NCBI GenBank assembly: GCA_001792895.1
Contig: MARA01000049.1
Span: 124,001 to 188,000, forward strand
Source: Lentinus brumalis
Taxonomy: Eukaryota; Basidiomycota; Agaricomycetes; Polyporales; Polyporaceae
Reading direction: 5' to 3'
DNA length: 64,000 bases
The position numbers and the translations under genes were made by a program. Shown here one piece after another: positions 10,912-22,148 of this stretch (the first letter of the stretch is position 1; each line of letters starts with the position of its first letter). Under the pieces are notes generated by a model. That model was not told the origin of the DNA, made no database searches, and saw only the letters and a program-made list of their open reading frames with translations.

Positions 10912-11698
10912 CTACTGATTGTCGTCGCCATCCTCCACCTCCGACGAACCCGACTCCACAAGAAAGCCCTGCCTAAGCAACTCGTCTTCCTCTCCGTTAT
11001 CGTCGATCTCCTCTGACTTGCTGTCCGAATACGCTACCGCATCCATGCGCTCGATCTGCAGCTTCGAAGTACATACAAACTCGGCGGGCTGCAGCGACTT
11101 AGCGTTCAGCGTGACAGCGACCTTTCGCTTGGCGCCTTCGTAGAACTGAACAATCACTAAGATGGGTCGCTAGCCACGGTTCAGCATGGCCCCCAAACTC
11201 GAAACGGAGCAGTTGACTTACCGGAGGAATGATGTCGCCCAGGCGATCAAGAGTGCAGAAGACTGGGTGCTTCAAGGGGTCGGAAGGGAGTTGAATCTGG
11301 GCGCCGTCTCGTTCCAAGGTGACGGGTGGGGGTGCACACGAACGACGACCAGGTTTCGTCGGAAATGTCACGATGTGCCATGTCACTCTGGCGCAGCATA
11401 TATAGTCCGTGGTATTGAACACGGACAGGTCTGCGAGGAGGTATCGCTACTTAATGTCAGGCAACGTGGTACGCAGACACCAGTTTGTAAAGAGCACTCA
11501 CACATGTCCGCTTGTCAACAGGACTCAGCGGCAGGTTGAATGACTCTTGGAAGAGCGTGTGCTTCATGCAGAGACTATCGTGAGCTACGACGTCCGTGCA
11601 CGAATGTGTGTACTCACCACCGTGTCATCCTCCGAGCCTCCCAACACCAACACCTTTGTCTGCGGGCCGTCCGTTGCCGCTTCACCCAGGGGCGGCAT
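10912..11698 (-). CDS. hypothetical multi-exon protein
   Basis: I do not recognise this gene. The last exon (about 11145-10912) encodes FYEGAKRKVAVTLNAKSL and ends in a strongly acidic tail rich in Glu, Asp and Ser. An intron with GTAAGT at 11221 and CAG at about 11146 links it in phase to the frame DPLKHPVFCTLDRLGDIIPP. Further upstream, coding-like segments SLCMKHTLFQESFNLPLSPV and MPPLGEAATDGPQTKVLVLG (start at 11698) are separated by GTGAGT donors. I could not make the two 5' introns agree in phase, so those borders are uncertain, or the gene is damaged there. Confidence 0.45.
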
Positions 11699-12254
11699 GT
11701 TTGTTCAGTGAAGAGGAAGAGGCAATGAGGAGGATGAGGTAGCACGAAGGAGAACGAGAGCCGGGCTTTCAGTCTGAGCGTCGGACAGTTGACTAGGTAC
11801 GCGCTCGTCCGTGCATCCATGTACGGTAATGTTGGTCGCAACGGGGCCAACATGGACATGAGCTAGCCTGGCCATGGGCGGATAGGTGGTCGAGCATCAT
11901 GGCATGGTACGTATCGTGCAGGGGGTACCGGTGCATGCCATGGTGCCGGTTGATTCCAACCGGGGGTGGTTAGAATCAGCGGGCGCGGTCGGACCAACGG
12001 GGGGTGGCTGTCGCGCGCCAACCCTGCCTTCCCACATGGGTGAGCGCGCGGGGTTACCGTTCTCCTCCTCACCCTTCATGCTCGTTCACACCGTTGTTTC
12101 TGTCTGTGACGCCCTTCTCCCCTTGCAATGCTCTGTCTTCGAGGCCATTTCACAGCTGCGCTCGCGCCCGTTGGTTGTCCTGTATCCGTGCCTGTCCCAG
12201 TTCGCGACTCGTTGAGGTCCCTGCACCAATTCCGCCCCCGCACAGACGCAATCG

Positions 12255-12262
12255 TATATATA
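12255..12262 (+). promoter_or_regulatory. TATA-box-like element
   Basis: TATATATA lies about 90 bases before the start codon at 12351, in otherwise GC-rich DNA, at a distance suited to a fungal core promoter. Confidence 0.5.
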
Positions 12263-12350
12263 CCCGCCACTTGGTTTCCCACCTTTGAATCTTTCCGTTT
12301 TTCACCCGCTCAGCACCCGCCCACTACCCCCACTACGCATCTACTTCGCG

Positions 12351-13185
12351 ATGAGCCAGAACTCCGACGAGGACGATGTCACCATTGTCGAGTTCCATGA
12401 CGTCCCCGTGGCACCCGCCGACGATGAGGAGATTTTGCTCGATGTCTGGGTGGATGAACGGGCTATCCGGTGAGTCGACTCCTTACTGTCTGCTCATGTT
12501 CGGCCATTCATGACTTCAATGTGCTTTTCTGTCCCTCCCCCTTTGAACATCATTTGATACCGCAGGAGCATTCGCCGCTACGTGAAGCAGCGCGATCCTG
12601 AGGAGGGTATCTTCGCGTTGTCTCGGGTGCCGTTGGACGAATGCGAGGTGCTGCCCGATTTTTCCCTGGGCTTCGGCGGAGTTGCGGCGAAGATACGGTC
12701 GGTGGGGACTGTGCACTCGATTGGGTTTCACGCAGACGTTCAGTGTTTCCCTCAATTTGCCTTCGCCATCGACCTTGCTCGCCCGGCCGACAAGGAAGCT
12801 CTGGCCAACATCTACGCTTTTTGCGACCCGGACCGTACGTGACCACCGCCTCCTTCGTAAGGTTGATGAATTGCCAACCTGTATTGCGAGCAGGTGACGT
12901 TCCCCCATATCTGGAAGCGTACAAACGTTGCCGACAGCGCTGCGCGGTGAGTGATTCCCTGGCCCCTTGCCGGTGCCGAAACTTACGGCGGCGCAGAGTT
13001 TCGTCGATGTCTTCATGGCCACCAAGGGCATTCGCACGGGGGCGACGGCGAGCCGCATGCCATTTACTTGCTTGATGGTGGGCGACGTCGTCCTCGTCGA
13101 AGCCACCTTGCGCGCTCTCCCGGCTGGTATAGAATTCGAGCTCGCGAACATCTATCTGGTGGCTCAGGCTCCTATGGAGCTGTAG
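12351..13185 (+). CDS. hypothetical protein, four exons
   Basis: Exons 12351-12469, 12566-12834, 12894-12946 and 12997-13185 join in phase and give 209 residues. The donors are GTGAGT, GTACGT and GTGAGT, and every acceptor is CAG. The N-terminus is acidic (SDEDDVTIVEF), followed by a basic patch (SIRRYVKQRDP) and an alternating hydrophobic pattern ending in FELANIYLVAQAPMEL. No known domain is recognised. The consistent exon phases and the upstream TATA-like element argue that it is a real gene. Confidence 0.7.
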
Positions 13186-13440
13186 TAGCATTCGTTCCTC
13201 TGCATGTCTGGTCATGTTGAAACCGAGTTAGAAATGGGGTTTGCTGTCTAGCGCAGTTGGTTGCGGAGTTAAGCCTTGCGGAGTCAAGCCTCTGTGTGTG
13301 TGAGAGTGTTAAGAGTGGTAGCGAGCGGTGATCCCCGGGTGATCACGATGACGATGTGTATGTGGGTTTGTTTGTATCAGTGACGGACAGCACAAAGGGC
13401 CGCGTGTTACGCCTTTCATATCACTCCCTCCCTGGCTATC

Positions 13441-14490
13441 ATGAACCGCGTCCCACTGCCCTCCTGCGCCCTCATTCCGCGGCTCCCCGCCGAGCTGTCT
13501 CCCATGATCGTGGAGCACTTCGACGCTGTTGATATGGCGCTCTCTCGCCGTACCAACTCGACCTGGGATGGTTATGTGGCGGCGACGCTCCACCGCCGCG
13601 TGTACGGGATCTTAGGTCCCCGCATCGAACAATACGATACCCTCGTACAGCGCATCGAAGGGGCGGGTGCCGTCATCGCAGGAACCGCAGCCTTGCACAT
13701 TCTGTTCCCCTCACATCCTTGTCCACCATGGCTCGAACTCTTCGTCCCATACGACTCACTCGACGGTCTCGTCACGTACCTTCTCGAGCAAGAGTCGTTC
13801 ACCGACATCACGCCGACCCGCCCTTGGCTCGAGGACGATGCGGACGAACTGGAACCTCATCAAACTGCGTCACCGGGCGAACAAAGACATACGATTGCAG
13901 GGGCCCCGCCGGTTGCTGACAGGTGGCCGTGCTTGTCGACCGGCGGCCGGGACAGACACCTCGTCAAGCATGGGTTCCGCTTGTACATCATCCGCAGCGC
14001 CACCGCCTCACCTCTTCTCCCGTTGGCCGACGAGTGGCATTCGGCCCTGTTCAACTACGTCGGGGCCGCCGACTTTTGTTCTGCATACCCGCCGCTCACG
14101 GCAGCGCGCCGTGCTCTCACCAACCCGATATTCATCTCGGACGAAGGGACACTCCCAGCACGTGTGCGGGGCATAGCGGCGAGATGGGAGGCGGCGGGCT
14201 GGCAACTGTCTGCAGACTGGCTGCCCTGGGCTGGCAACGAGCCTTGCCAGGGGCCCGCCAGTCTCGGATGTGCAGTCGCGTGGCGCTACTTCGGGGACCA
14301 CTTCTGCGCATCTGGTCCTGTGTCGTCCTTGCGCGACCGGGGCCCAGCTGAGCAGAGCGTCCTTGATAACATGGAGACGGTGTACTGGTGGCGGGGAGGA
14401 CCTGCGTGTGGCCCTCAATGTCACGCCGGGTTGTCGGAGTTGCTTGGCTCAGCCAGATTGTGCCCGAAGTCATTTTTTGACGGGTTGTAG
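13441..14490 (+). CDS. F-box-like hypothetical protein, family member 1
   Basis: Intact 349-residue frame without introns. The N-terminus LIPRLPAELSPMIVEHFD resembles an F-box. It is followed by VIAGTAALHIL and, about 14 residues on, LELFVPYD, which has the spacing of a nucleotidyltransferase G-[GS]..[DE]h[DE]h core but with the second acid replaced. Later come FNYVGAADFCSAYPPLTAARRAL and a Cys/Trp-rich tail (WWRGGPACGPQC). The same order is found in the frames at 14708 and 22149, so the three are paralogues. Function is unknown; a degenerate nucleotidyltransferase fold fused to an F-box is a hypothesis. Confidence 0.65.
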   Translation: MNRVPLPSCALIPRLPAELSPMIVEHFDAVDMALSRRTNSTWDGYVAATLHRRVYGILGPRIEQYDTLVQRIEGAGAVIAGTAALHILFPSHPCPPWLELFVPYDSLDGLVTYLLEQESFTDITPTRPWLEDDADELEPHQTASPGEQRHTIAGAPPVADRWPCLSTGGRDRHLVKHGFRLYIIRSATASPLLPLADEWHSALFNYVGAADFCSAYPPLTAARRALTNPIFISDEGTLPARVRGIAARWEAAGWQLSADWLPWAGNEPCQGPASLGCAVAWRYFGDHFCASGPVSSLRDRGPAEQSVLDNMETVYWWRGGPACGPQCHAGLSELLGSARLCPKSFFDGL

Positions 14491-14707
14491 ACAGAGATCG
14501 ACAATATATTAGACAATGATCAGCGAATGAGCGACCCCGTAGTAACGCGGGATGCATATGGAGTTAGCACCGTCGGGTCCAGCCGAAAAAGATCACATTT
14601 CGTCCATAGAGAGCCTTATTCCCCTCCGTTCTGCGCATCTCTTCAACATCTGTCCACCCCTCCCCGTCGATCGCGTGTACGCTCCCAAGCACCCCTGACT
14701 GGTATCA
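14491..14707. other. intergenic gap between paralogues
   Basis: Short spacer between two tandem genes of one family. Nothing else is seen. Confidence 0.4.
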
Positions 14708-15592
14708 ATGCGCACCTTTTGCGACCTCGCTCACGATGAGCATGCAGTTATCTGGGCCGCCGCCGACATCCCCAGCCTCCTCGCTCTGCGGTCGTGCTCC
14801 CACCATTCCCTTGCCGTCGTGGCCGAGGTGCTTCGATCCAGCCTTCGCGACGTGTGCGCCGGTTTTCTCCCGCATGCAGACCTGTTCCTAAAGATCCTGA
14901 CGGCCAAACACGGGCTGGTCGGCAGGCAGGCCGCTGTGCGTTTCATGTTGCGCGATGGTCCCTTCCTCCCCGACTCCCTCGATGTCTACGTCCCGCAGGA
15001 TGCGTACCCAAACATTATGCGACATCTCGTCGACACTCAGCAAGCCAGCGAGCTCTCGGGACCGGAATCCCCTGAGAACGACGACGACAGGTGGCTTTTC
15101 GAGCACGGCCTGGTCGATACGTCCGTCCTGGTCACGCCGCAGGGGACTATCAGGGTTCATCGCTGCTGCGCGTCGACGCCGTTGGCGGGCGTCGCATGTG
15201 CTTCGACTTCGGCAGATATCACCTACGCCAACCTCGTCGTTTTCGGCACAGCGCATCCTGCGCTCCTCTTCCGCCGGCGGGCGCTCATAGCGGACTGGAG
15301 GGCGGACGGCACAGACACTTCTTCGGTGCTGCGGTGGAGACAGCAGGGGTTGGATGTACGGATGGCGGCGCGGGTCTGGGAGGAGTACAGGGGTCTTAGT
15401 TGCGCGGCGAGCAAGTGGGTATGTCATACCCAACGTCGGTCCTTCACGGACTGGGGCGCCCTGTGCGTGAGCATGGAGCCGTTCGCTGATGATCCGCTCC
15501 CTGCTAATGTGGAGTTCAGGCTTGACTGGCGTCCATGTGGAGGCCCATGCCTCGACGAGGACAGACAGTTGCGCAAGTTCAACGTGTTGTAA
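14708..15592 (+). CDS. F-box-like hypothetical protein, family member 2
   Basis: Intact 294-residue frame without introns. The order of blocks matches member 1: an N-terminal helical region (IPSLLALRSCSHHSLAVVAE), then VGRQAAVRFMLRDG followed by SLDVYVPQDAY, then ITYANLVVFGTAHPALLFRRRAL and a C-terminal WRPCGGPCLDED. The acidic pair of the supposed nucleotidyltransferase strand is present only in part (LDVYV), and the glycine motif is altered (GR). It lies 217 bases after member 1 in the same direction, suggesting a tandem duplication now strongly diverged. Function is unknown. Confidence 0.6.
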   Translation: MRTFCDLAHDEHAVIWAAADIPSLLALRSCSHHSLAVVAEVLRSSLRDVCAGFLPHADLFLKILTAKHGLVGRQAAVRFMLRDGPFLPDSLDVYVPQDAYPNIMRHLVDTQQASELSGPESPENDDDRWLFEHGLVDTSVLVTPQGTIRVHRCCASTPLAGVACASTSADITYANLVVFGTAHPALLFRRRALIADWRADGTDTSSVLRWRQQGLDVRMAARVWEEYRGLSCAASKWVCHTQRRSFTDWGALCVSMEPFADDPLPANVEFRLDWRPCGGPCLDEDRQLRKFNVL

Positions 15593-16162
15593 TGTAGCTA
15601 TCTCTTGGCAAAGGTCTGGAATACAGCAACGGTCTTGATACAGCAACGGTCTTGAATACATCGGACACACCGTCTTGACTGCCCGGTGCACGCCAGCGAC
15701 GGCTGGGTGATCTATCAGGGCCCGGTTGATCAGCATATGACTCATGCAGGGCAAGAACGAACGCGCCATACTGTCCCATCCACTGCTGGTTAGTGAGGTC
15801 AAGTACGCTGTCAAGCTACGTCAGCCTATTCCGAGGCTGTGTTTGAGGTGCTTTCGCGAGAAGCAGTCTGACCGAGGATATTTATGACTGAATAGAAAGG
15901 TAAGCTTATGCAAACGGAACTTCCACTAAGCCCGGTTAACGGGGTACAGTTGACGGGAGCCGCTCAATGGGTCCCGGGCAGACGGCGCATACGTCCGACT
16001 TGTGAGGCATAGAGCATAGATCATAATGTTCATACGGTGAGGCATACATGGACAGGGAGCATAGAGGGGCATAGAGGGGCATATGACACGAATGAAAATG
16101 GCAGGGCATACAAGACGATGGGCAGTGCGGTGGGAAGGACATACGGGACGACGAGTACGATA
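15593..16162. other. intergenic with short direct repeats
   Basis: Near 15624-15660 an ACAGCAACGGTCTTGA unit is duplicated in tandem, and at 16060-16082 GCATAGAGGG is repeated. No gene is supported. Confidence 0.5.
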
Positions 16163-18097
16163 TCAGTGCTCACCCGGCTGGTTCACGCCTCTCGACAGAC
16201 CGACGAGAGTCGGATAGAAACGACTCAACCCCATGATGCGGCGACCGTTGGCATTGAGCCAGTTGTGGACGCCGGGTAGCTCGTGCCTGCGCGCGATGAT
16301 CTTGTGAGCCTTGCAGCAGTTCTGGACCCAGTCTTCTTTGTGCTTCAAGAACTCGCCCACGACAATGCTCGAGATCTTGAGACGGCCGATGTTGCCGAGC
16401 GGGCTAGGCAGCTGCATGATGGTATGGACGACGGCGCACCACTCGATGAGGCAATCAACTGTCCAAGAACCCTTGTCGGAGGTGTCGTCGGTGGCGCTGC
16501 AGATGGCCGCGACGACAGGGGAGGGCTCCCAGATGGTGATCTTGAGGTAGTTGACGAGGTGGGTGCGGATCTGGTCTTGGCTCCATGCCGCGACGGTGGC
16601 CTGGGCCTGTCGGATGGCCTCGCTGTCGTCGTGGTCGGGGAGGTCGTCCTGGTCGTCGTCACCATCCTCCTTGGCGGCCGCAGGCTTGCTCTGTCTCGGC
16701 GGTCCCTTCACCTTCACCTTCTCCTTCTCCTTTCCCTTCCCCTTGCCCTTCGTCTGGGGAATGCCCACACGCTCGTCTTCGCTCGCAGATTGGATGGAAT
16801 CGGCGGCGGACGAGTCGTCTCGGGTGGCGTTGCAATGGGCAGTGCGTCCCTCGGCGGTCGTCGTCTTCAGCGTGCTCGGGCCAGCAACGGGCACGGGAGG
16901 CGGGGCGGCTGGGCGGGTCGCGCGAGCACCAGACTCTGAGCGCGCAGCTTGGGTCCTTCCCTGAGTTGCCGCAGTCTTGGAGGGCCGACTGGGGCCGGCA
17001 ACGCCACAGGCCTCGCTCTTCTGCACGTCCTTATCGACCGGTACGGGCCTGAGGGTCTTCTTCCGGGGGTGGGGGGGCCCGTGGGCTTCGGCGTGGACGA
17101 TAGGTGAAGGCGCGACGGAGGTGGGAGCGGAAGGAGGCGGAGCGTGCGCCCCGCCCAGACGCCCGTCTGGACATGGGCCGGGAGGCGCGGCCACCTGCAT
17201 GTACGGGGCGGGAGGAGGCGCCATCGGAGCGACGAGATGATGACCGTACCAACCCGCCGCGAGTGGCTGAGCCGCGCCGGGGTAACCCGGGGCGGCCATG
17301 AATCCGTCCCTAGTCGCAGGCGCACCGGGCGGCGCGACATTGTCCATAGACACCGTGCGGGCCCGTTTGGCGGGGATGACCCCGTAAGCCTAACACACGC
17401 CGAGTGAGTGAAGATGTGCATGTCATAGGCAGGAGAGCCATACCGAATGCACACTGAACTCAAATGTGAAGTACGTATGCTTGAGGATCGAATGGGTGTT
17501 CATGTACTTCTTCACGAGCTGCAGCTCCACGTCGAAAGAGGTTGAGTTCAGGTATATGCCGCCGTTCTTGTCGATGGCCGCAAGCTGGATTGACGACCGC
17601 ATCTCCCCGATGACAAGCGGGAGCGTAAGGTAGACGTTACCTGCGGCAGGCCTGTCAGCGAGGGAACACGTGTGCAGGGAGATAGAAAGAGGACATACCT
17701 TCGATGAGCAGAGGAGAATCGCGCAGGGCGTTGGCGATGTCGTGCGAGCGTGCGGTGAACACATGCGTGCGGTGGGTGTACTGCATCCACATGTCGGGCA
17801 AGAGAATCGACATAGGTTTGGGCGGGGTGTTTGCGTCGACACCACGGAAGTCCAACCCGTACGCTAGCACGCTGCCTTGACCGTGCAGCTTCTTGTATCC
17901 GGGCCATTGCTCGTCAGCCTCGTGAAGCCACGCAGGCTGTTCATCCTGACCATGGAAACGAATATGAACACGCAGCCACGTGGATACAAACAAAAGCCTC
18001 ACAGGTACGGGCTGCCCTTCGACATAGGGTCGGTACTCAAGGAGGGGGTCGTTGTCCTCGAACTCCTCCCAGTCTTCCACCATCTGTTGCACTCGTA

Positions 18098-18698
18098 TTG
18101 TAAAACGAACCAGTAATTAACCAGCGGTCTTTTACAAAACGAACCGGTAGTTCGACAATGTATTACGAAGCCCTCCGGGGCCTCCGGGAGGCTGCTAGAT
18201 ATGGCTGCTGACCTAATAGACAGCCCGGAGGGGGCGCTTTTTTGCTGTTCCGGACATTCCGGCATCAGCAGCACAGCCCTGGGCCTCCACAACACCTCCT
18301 CCCATCAATCCTCGGCTATTTCGACCCTCCCAGCGCTTTTCCGGTAATCCAGATACCCAATATGGTAAGTGGTCACCTGTGGCTGCCTCTGGGCTGACCG
18401 TTTCGCCTCTAGCGCCGCCAATACTGCGACGATTCATACACGAGTAGGTGCGTTGGATGCGCGCTACTAATGCGCATCCAGCGGTACCTTGAACGTAGTA
18501 ATACGGTAAGTAACCGCATTAGCATTGTCAAAACCGCTAATTTTGCGGGCCCCAGCATAGAATACGCCGTAGCGCGGGCTCCGGACAACGTACAAACACG
18601 CCCATAGTAGCGTTAGAATGCGGCGGGCCGTGCGGCTTTAACGGTACCCTACGCAAGTCCGATCATGGAGGTCGACCAATGTCCTCCTCCTGCCTCTC
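18098..18698 (+). repeat. left inverted arm of the foldback element
   Basis: Reverse complement of 19724-20325. Differences are concentrated in the outermost about 60 bases. Confidence 0.9.
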
Positions 18699-19723
18699 TC
18701 ACCCCATGCATCCTCTCTGCTGCCCCTCAACCTGATCCTACAGGTTTGCAATTTCCCAGGCACAATCAGCGCGTAGTAAGTCAGTGTTGGGTAGCTTCGT
18801 TAGGTATAATATAGACTGTAAACAAGGCTACTTGATGTACATTGGTGATTATGACTGTACAGTATCTTGACCATAGCGGTATAACTGCTGCATTGTTTGT
18901 CTTGCGAGTTTTTGCATCATTTAGTGGCTTACATGCGCCATACTGGACAGCCTTTTGCTTGCATATCGCACCTGCTATGCCTGCTTGAATGCATAATCAA
19001 GCTCGACTTACTGAGCAGTATACTGCAGTGCCATAACCTCAATATACTACGAGTAGCGTACCGCTGGAAAGCCCTTAATTATACGAGTCTATAGCATTTA
19101 AAATGAAGGCGAACGGCCGAGAGACGAACGAGATATGCGTGGTTTCATTCAGCATTAAGACATGTCTTAAAAAGTAAGACGCGTCTTACATTTCACACTG
19201 AGATCTGCATGCTGTGCAGCACAATACCGGCACAGTCTGATACAGGTCTTAGGCCACACTACTGTCTGGGACCACTTGCTGGCCTGCCTCATTCTTCTCC
19301 AATCATCTCCCCCTCAATATTGCGTCAGAATCATAATGATATGTCATCTGCTTGGTCTATAGATTACTGAGCTATTTGCTGTTGTCTTAGAGGGTACAAT
19401 GAAGCGATTTTCCGCAACATAGATAAGACATTGAAGGGCGCATACATTGACCGATAACAATAAACCTTGGCATCCTGCTGCGTACATGTGTCTGGCACAC
19501 GGCGCAAAAATTTGTTTCTAAATATCTTATCTGTGTGTCTCGATATTCACCGAGCACCAATGTGAGCCTGCTCCAGAGAGAAACACAATGTTCTGACCTA
19601 TAGAGCTACCTATGTAAGCCCTGAAAAGCACCCATTAGTAGCTAATAAGTGGGAGTACCTGTGCACAAACTATGAGAGCCCTGCATTAGGTGCAGGGAGG
19701 TCTCCAGGTCTTGCATCAGCTGG
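18699..19723. other. interior of the foldback element
   Basis: AT-richer spacer without a recognisable gene. It holds two adjacent short palindromes at about 19157-19189 (TAAGACATGTCTTA and GTAAGACGCGTCTTAC). Confidence 0.5.
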
Positions 19724-20325
19724 GAGAGGCAGGAGGAGGACGTTGGTCGACCTCCATGATCGGACTTGCGTAGGGTACCGTTAAAGCCGCACGGCCCGCC
19801 GCATTCTAACGCTACTATGGGCGTGTTTGTACGTTGTCCGGAGCCCGCGCTACGGCGTATTCTATGCTGGGGCCCGCAAAATTAGCGGTTTTGACAATGC
19901 TAATGCGGTTACTTACCGTATTACTACGTTCAAGGTACCGCTGGATGCGCATTAGTAGCGCGCATCCAACGCACCTACTCGTGTATGAATCGTCGCAGTA
20001 TTGGCGGCGCTAGAGGCGAAACGGTCAGCCCAGAGGCAGCCACAGGTGACCACTTACCATATTGGGTATCTGGATTACCGGAAAAGCGCTGGGAGGGTCG
20101 AAATAGCCGAGGATTGATGGGAGGAGGTGTTGTGGAGGCCCAGGGCTGTGCTGCTGATGCCGGAATGTCCGGAACAGCAAAAAAGCGCCCCCTCCGGGCT
20201 GTCTATCAGGTCAGCAGCCATATCTAGCAGCCTCCCGGAGGCCCCGGAGGGCTTCGTAATACATTGTTGAACTACCGGTTCGTTTTGTAATACGTGTGCG
20301 GGCCAATTACCGGTTCGTTTTATAA
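19724..20325 (-). repeat. right inverted arm of the foldback element
   Basis: Reverse complement of 18098-18698. Confidence 0.9.
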
Positions 20326-20453
20326 AATAACTACAACAGCTGCTGAGTCTTCAGCGTCGTCTGCCCCCGATGAGGCATTGGAGGAGGCATCGGATGCGTC
20401 GTCATTTTCGGGGGTTGGAAGGCGTCGTCGACCTGCAGCGAACGACGATCAGT

Positions 20454-20514
20454 GCCTGCCACTTTGTACGTATGATGCGTGGTTCGCAAGCATCATACGT
20501 ACAAAGTGGCAGGC
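20454..20514. repeat. perfect 25-bp inverted repeat with 11-nt loop
   Basis: The stem 20454-20478 (starting GCCTGCCACTTTGTACG) pairs exactly with 20490-20514. It lies at the 3' end of an exon of the disrupted reverse-strand gene, just before an in-frame stop, and encodes ACHFVRMM when read in either direction. Confidence 0.9.
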
Positions 20515-21674
20515 GCGCAACGCTGTCCATGCCTGACGCATCACAGCGGCGTGCTCATCCTGCATAGGAGCATCTCCGAGGCCGAAGAGATCAATGTTCT
20601 GGGAGCGCAGAAGAGATATTGAGGGAAGAGAGAGGACGTGCAAAAGAAAAGATGTACCATCGGAGCGTCGGGCACACCCGGCGGGGCGTTGGGCATCCCC
20701 GGTTGGACGGGGAAGTCCTCATGGGGCGGGAGATCATGGCCAGCGGCGGCTGCGTCACCCGCCTGTGCATAACGTAAGTCCTCGCAGTCTACCTGAAGAT
20801 AGAATTGGCAACGTACCGCCTGCCCAGCCCTGGGCGAGTGGAGCTCGGCTGACATCCCCGCGCGCGAGATGGAATCAGGCTCCGGAGGATAGTATTGAGG
20901 GCCGTCGAATTGAGCCGCTAAGTCGGGTTCGACATCGAGGTCCATAGCCGGCTGCGGACCAGCTCCCTCCTCTTCCCCGGAGTCGAGTTCATCCAGGTCC
21001 CAGTCGTCGTTGAGCAGCCCCGGTTCACCGTCGACGTGCGAGCCTCCAGCAACAGGGGCCGGGGGGACACGCACCTGGGAGAATGTCGAGCGCGGACTGA
21101 GACAAAGCACACATGTGCGTGTGTGGATGTCACGCACCTGGTTTTTCGGCACCTGACACTCGCGGCGCACGATGGCCGCGTACATCGCGCGGTCAATAGA
21201 CCACTCCTTGTAGACAACATCCTGAGAGGGAGGACGGAGGGGGGGTTGGCGGAGATGGCGTTGTTCAAGCCAATCGATGACCCGAGACCAGTCGATGGTC
21301 ATTTTGTTGTCCTCAATGTACTCGATGCACTTAGTCTTCGTCCAGGAACGAGCTCTCTTGTCCGACATCCAGGCATGAATCAATGTCTGGACGAAATTGG
21401 AATGAGAGAACAGCGAGGGTAGGGTAGGGACGAACATACTTTCAAGCCGTCGACCTTGTACGATCGCCTGCCAAGCGTCGATGGCAGTGAGCAAGACCGC
21501 GACGACATCAGAAACGATGGGACGCACATGATAGGACGCGTCAGAACATCGCGTTGTTCTTGCACGAAGGAGTTGTCGTTGTCCATGGGGAGGGCGCGGG
21601 GGAGAGCGTGAGCGAAGTGAGTGTCGATGTTGAGAGGGAGGGGTGGGAGGAGAGTGAGATGGGTCGGGGGCCAT

Positions 21675-22148
21675 AAGTACTCTGAGCCATGGTAAGAAGT
21701 GAAGGAAGAGCGAAATCCCGACCCAGGATAAGGGAGACATTGTGATGGGTCCAAGAAGTGTGGCCATGGTGGTGCCTCGGCAGGAGGGCTAAGTACAAGT
21801 TGACGATTTAGCGAGGCGAGTGGCTGTGCGGGAGCGCGCGGATCCCACGGTTGATGTTGGCTAACCTCTGCCTGATGGCCTGCCAGGGACCCTTCGAACG
21901 GGCCACCTGCCGCATACCCACGACGGATCGTACCATGGCTGGCGGGGCAAAGTTTCACTTCTCAGACTAGGTCATGCCGGGACGGAGGCATGCATGGCGG
22001 TTCGAGGGCCGGGATGCACCACTTTAGCCAGACAGGGTGCCCGCCTGGGTGTTGACCCGTAGGGGTGATATCCGATACTTATCGATGGAGGGGTACCGGC
22101 ATTTATAAATCCATGCAAAGCTCATCGGACGGGAGGTACCAACAAAGC
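21675..22148. other. divergent intergenic region
   Basis: Lies between the starts of the reverse-strand gene (21674) and the forward gene (22149). It may hold both promoters. No specific element is clear. Confidence 0.4.

Larger units (their letters stand above)
18098..20325. mobile_element. foldback-type element with 0.6 kb inverted arms
   Basis: The arms 18098-18698 and 19724-20325 are reverse complements over about 600 bases and nearly identical; both encode the same 74-residue open frame in opposite directions. Each arm has two copies of AAAACGAACCGGTA near its outer end. The interior (18699-19723) is more AT-rich than the flanks and has no transposase-like frame. The element sits inside a reverse-strand gene. 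No clear target-site duplication could be read (left flank CTCGTA, right flank AATAAC). It is best described as a non-autonomous foldback or long-TIR DNA element of unknown superfamily. Confidence 0.8.
16163..21674 (-). pseudogene. large hypothetical gene disrupted by a foldback element
   Basis: I do not recognise the family. Reading on the reverse strand: exon 21674-21138 (Ser/Arg/Pro-rich start, then TLIHAWMSDKRARSWTKTK), an exon from 21074 with an acidic block, further exons to about 20449, then after the element 18097-17699, 17640-17444 and 17389-16163, the last three joined in phase. The final exon is Pro-rich, then Lys/Glu-rich (KGKGKEKEKVKVK), and ends with a Trp-containing helical part. 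Two things break it: a palindrome at 20454-20514 followed by an in-frame stop at about 20449, and the 2.2 kb foldback element, which lies between acidic blocks EDSAAVVV and VEDWEEFEDND. The start at 21674 is the first ATG of a reasonable frame and is not certain. The gene was probably whole before these insertions. Confidence 0.55.

Noticed and set aside
13248..13300. tRNA-like A box (TAGCGCAGTTGG)
   Set aside because: The 12-mer fits the A-box consensus, but there is no good B box at the right distance and no acceptor stem closing at about 72 nt.
13441..15592. operon of the two F-box-like genes
   Set aside because: Fungal nuclear genes are transcribed singly; adjacency is better explained by tandem duplication.
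18213..18437. 74-residue protein gene encoded in each foldback arm
   Set aside because: It is present only because the arms are repeats. It lacks any protein family character.
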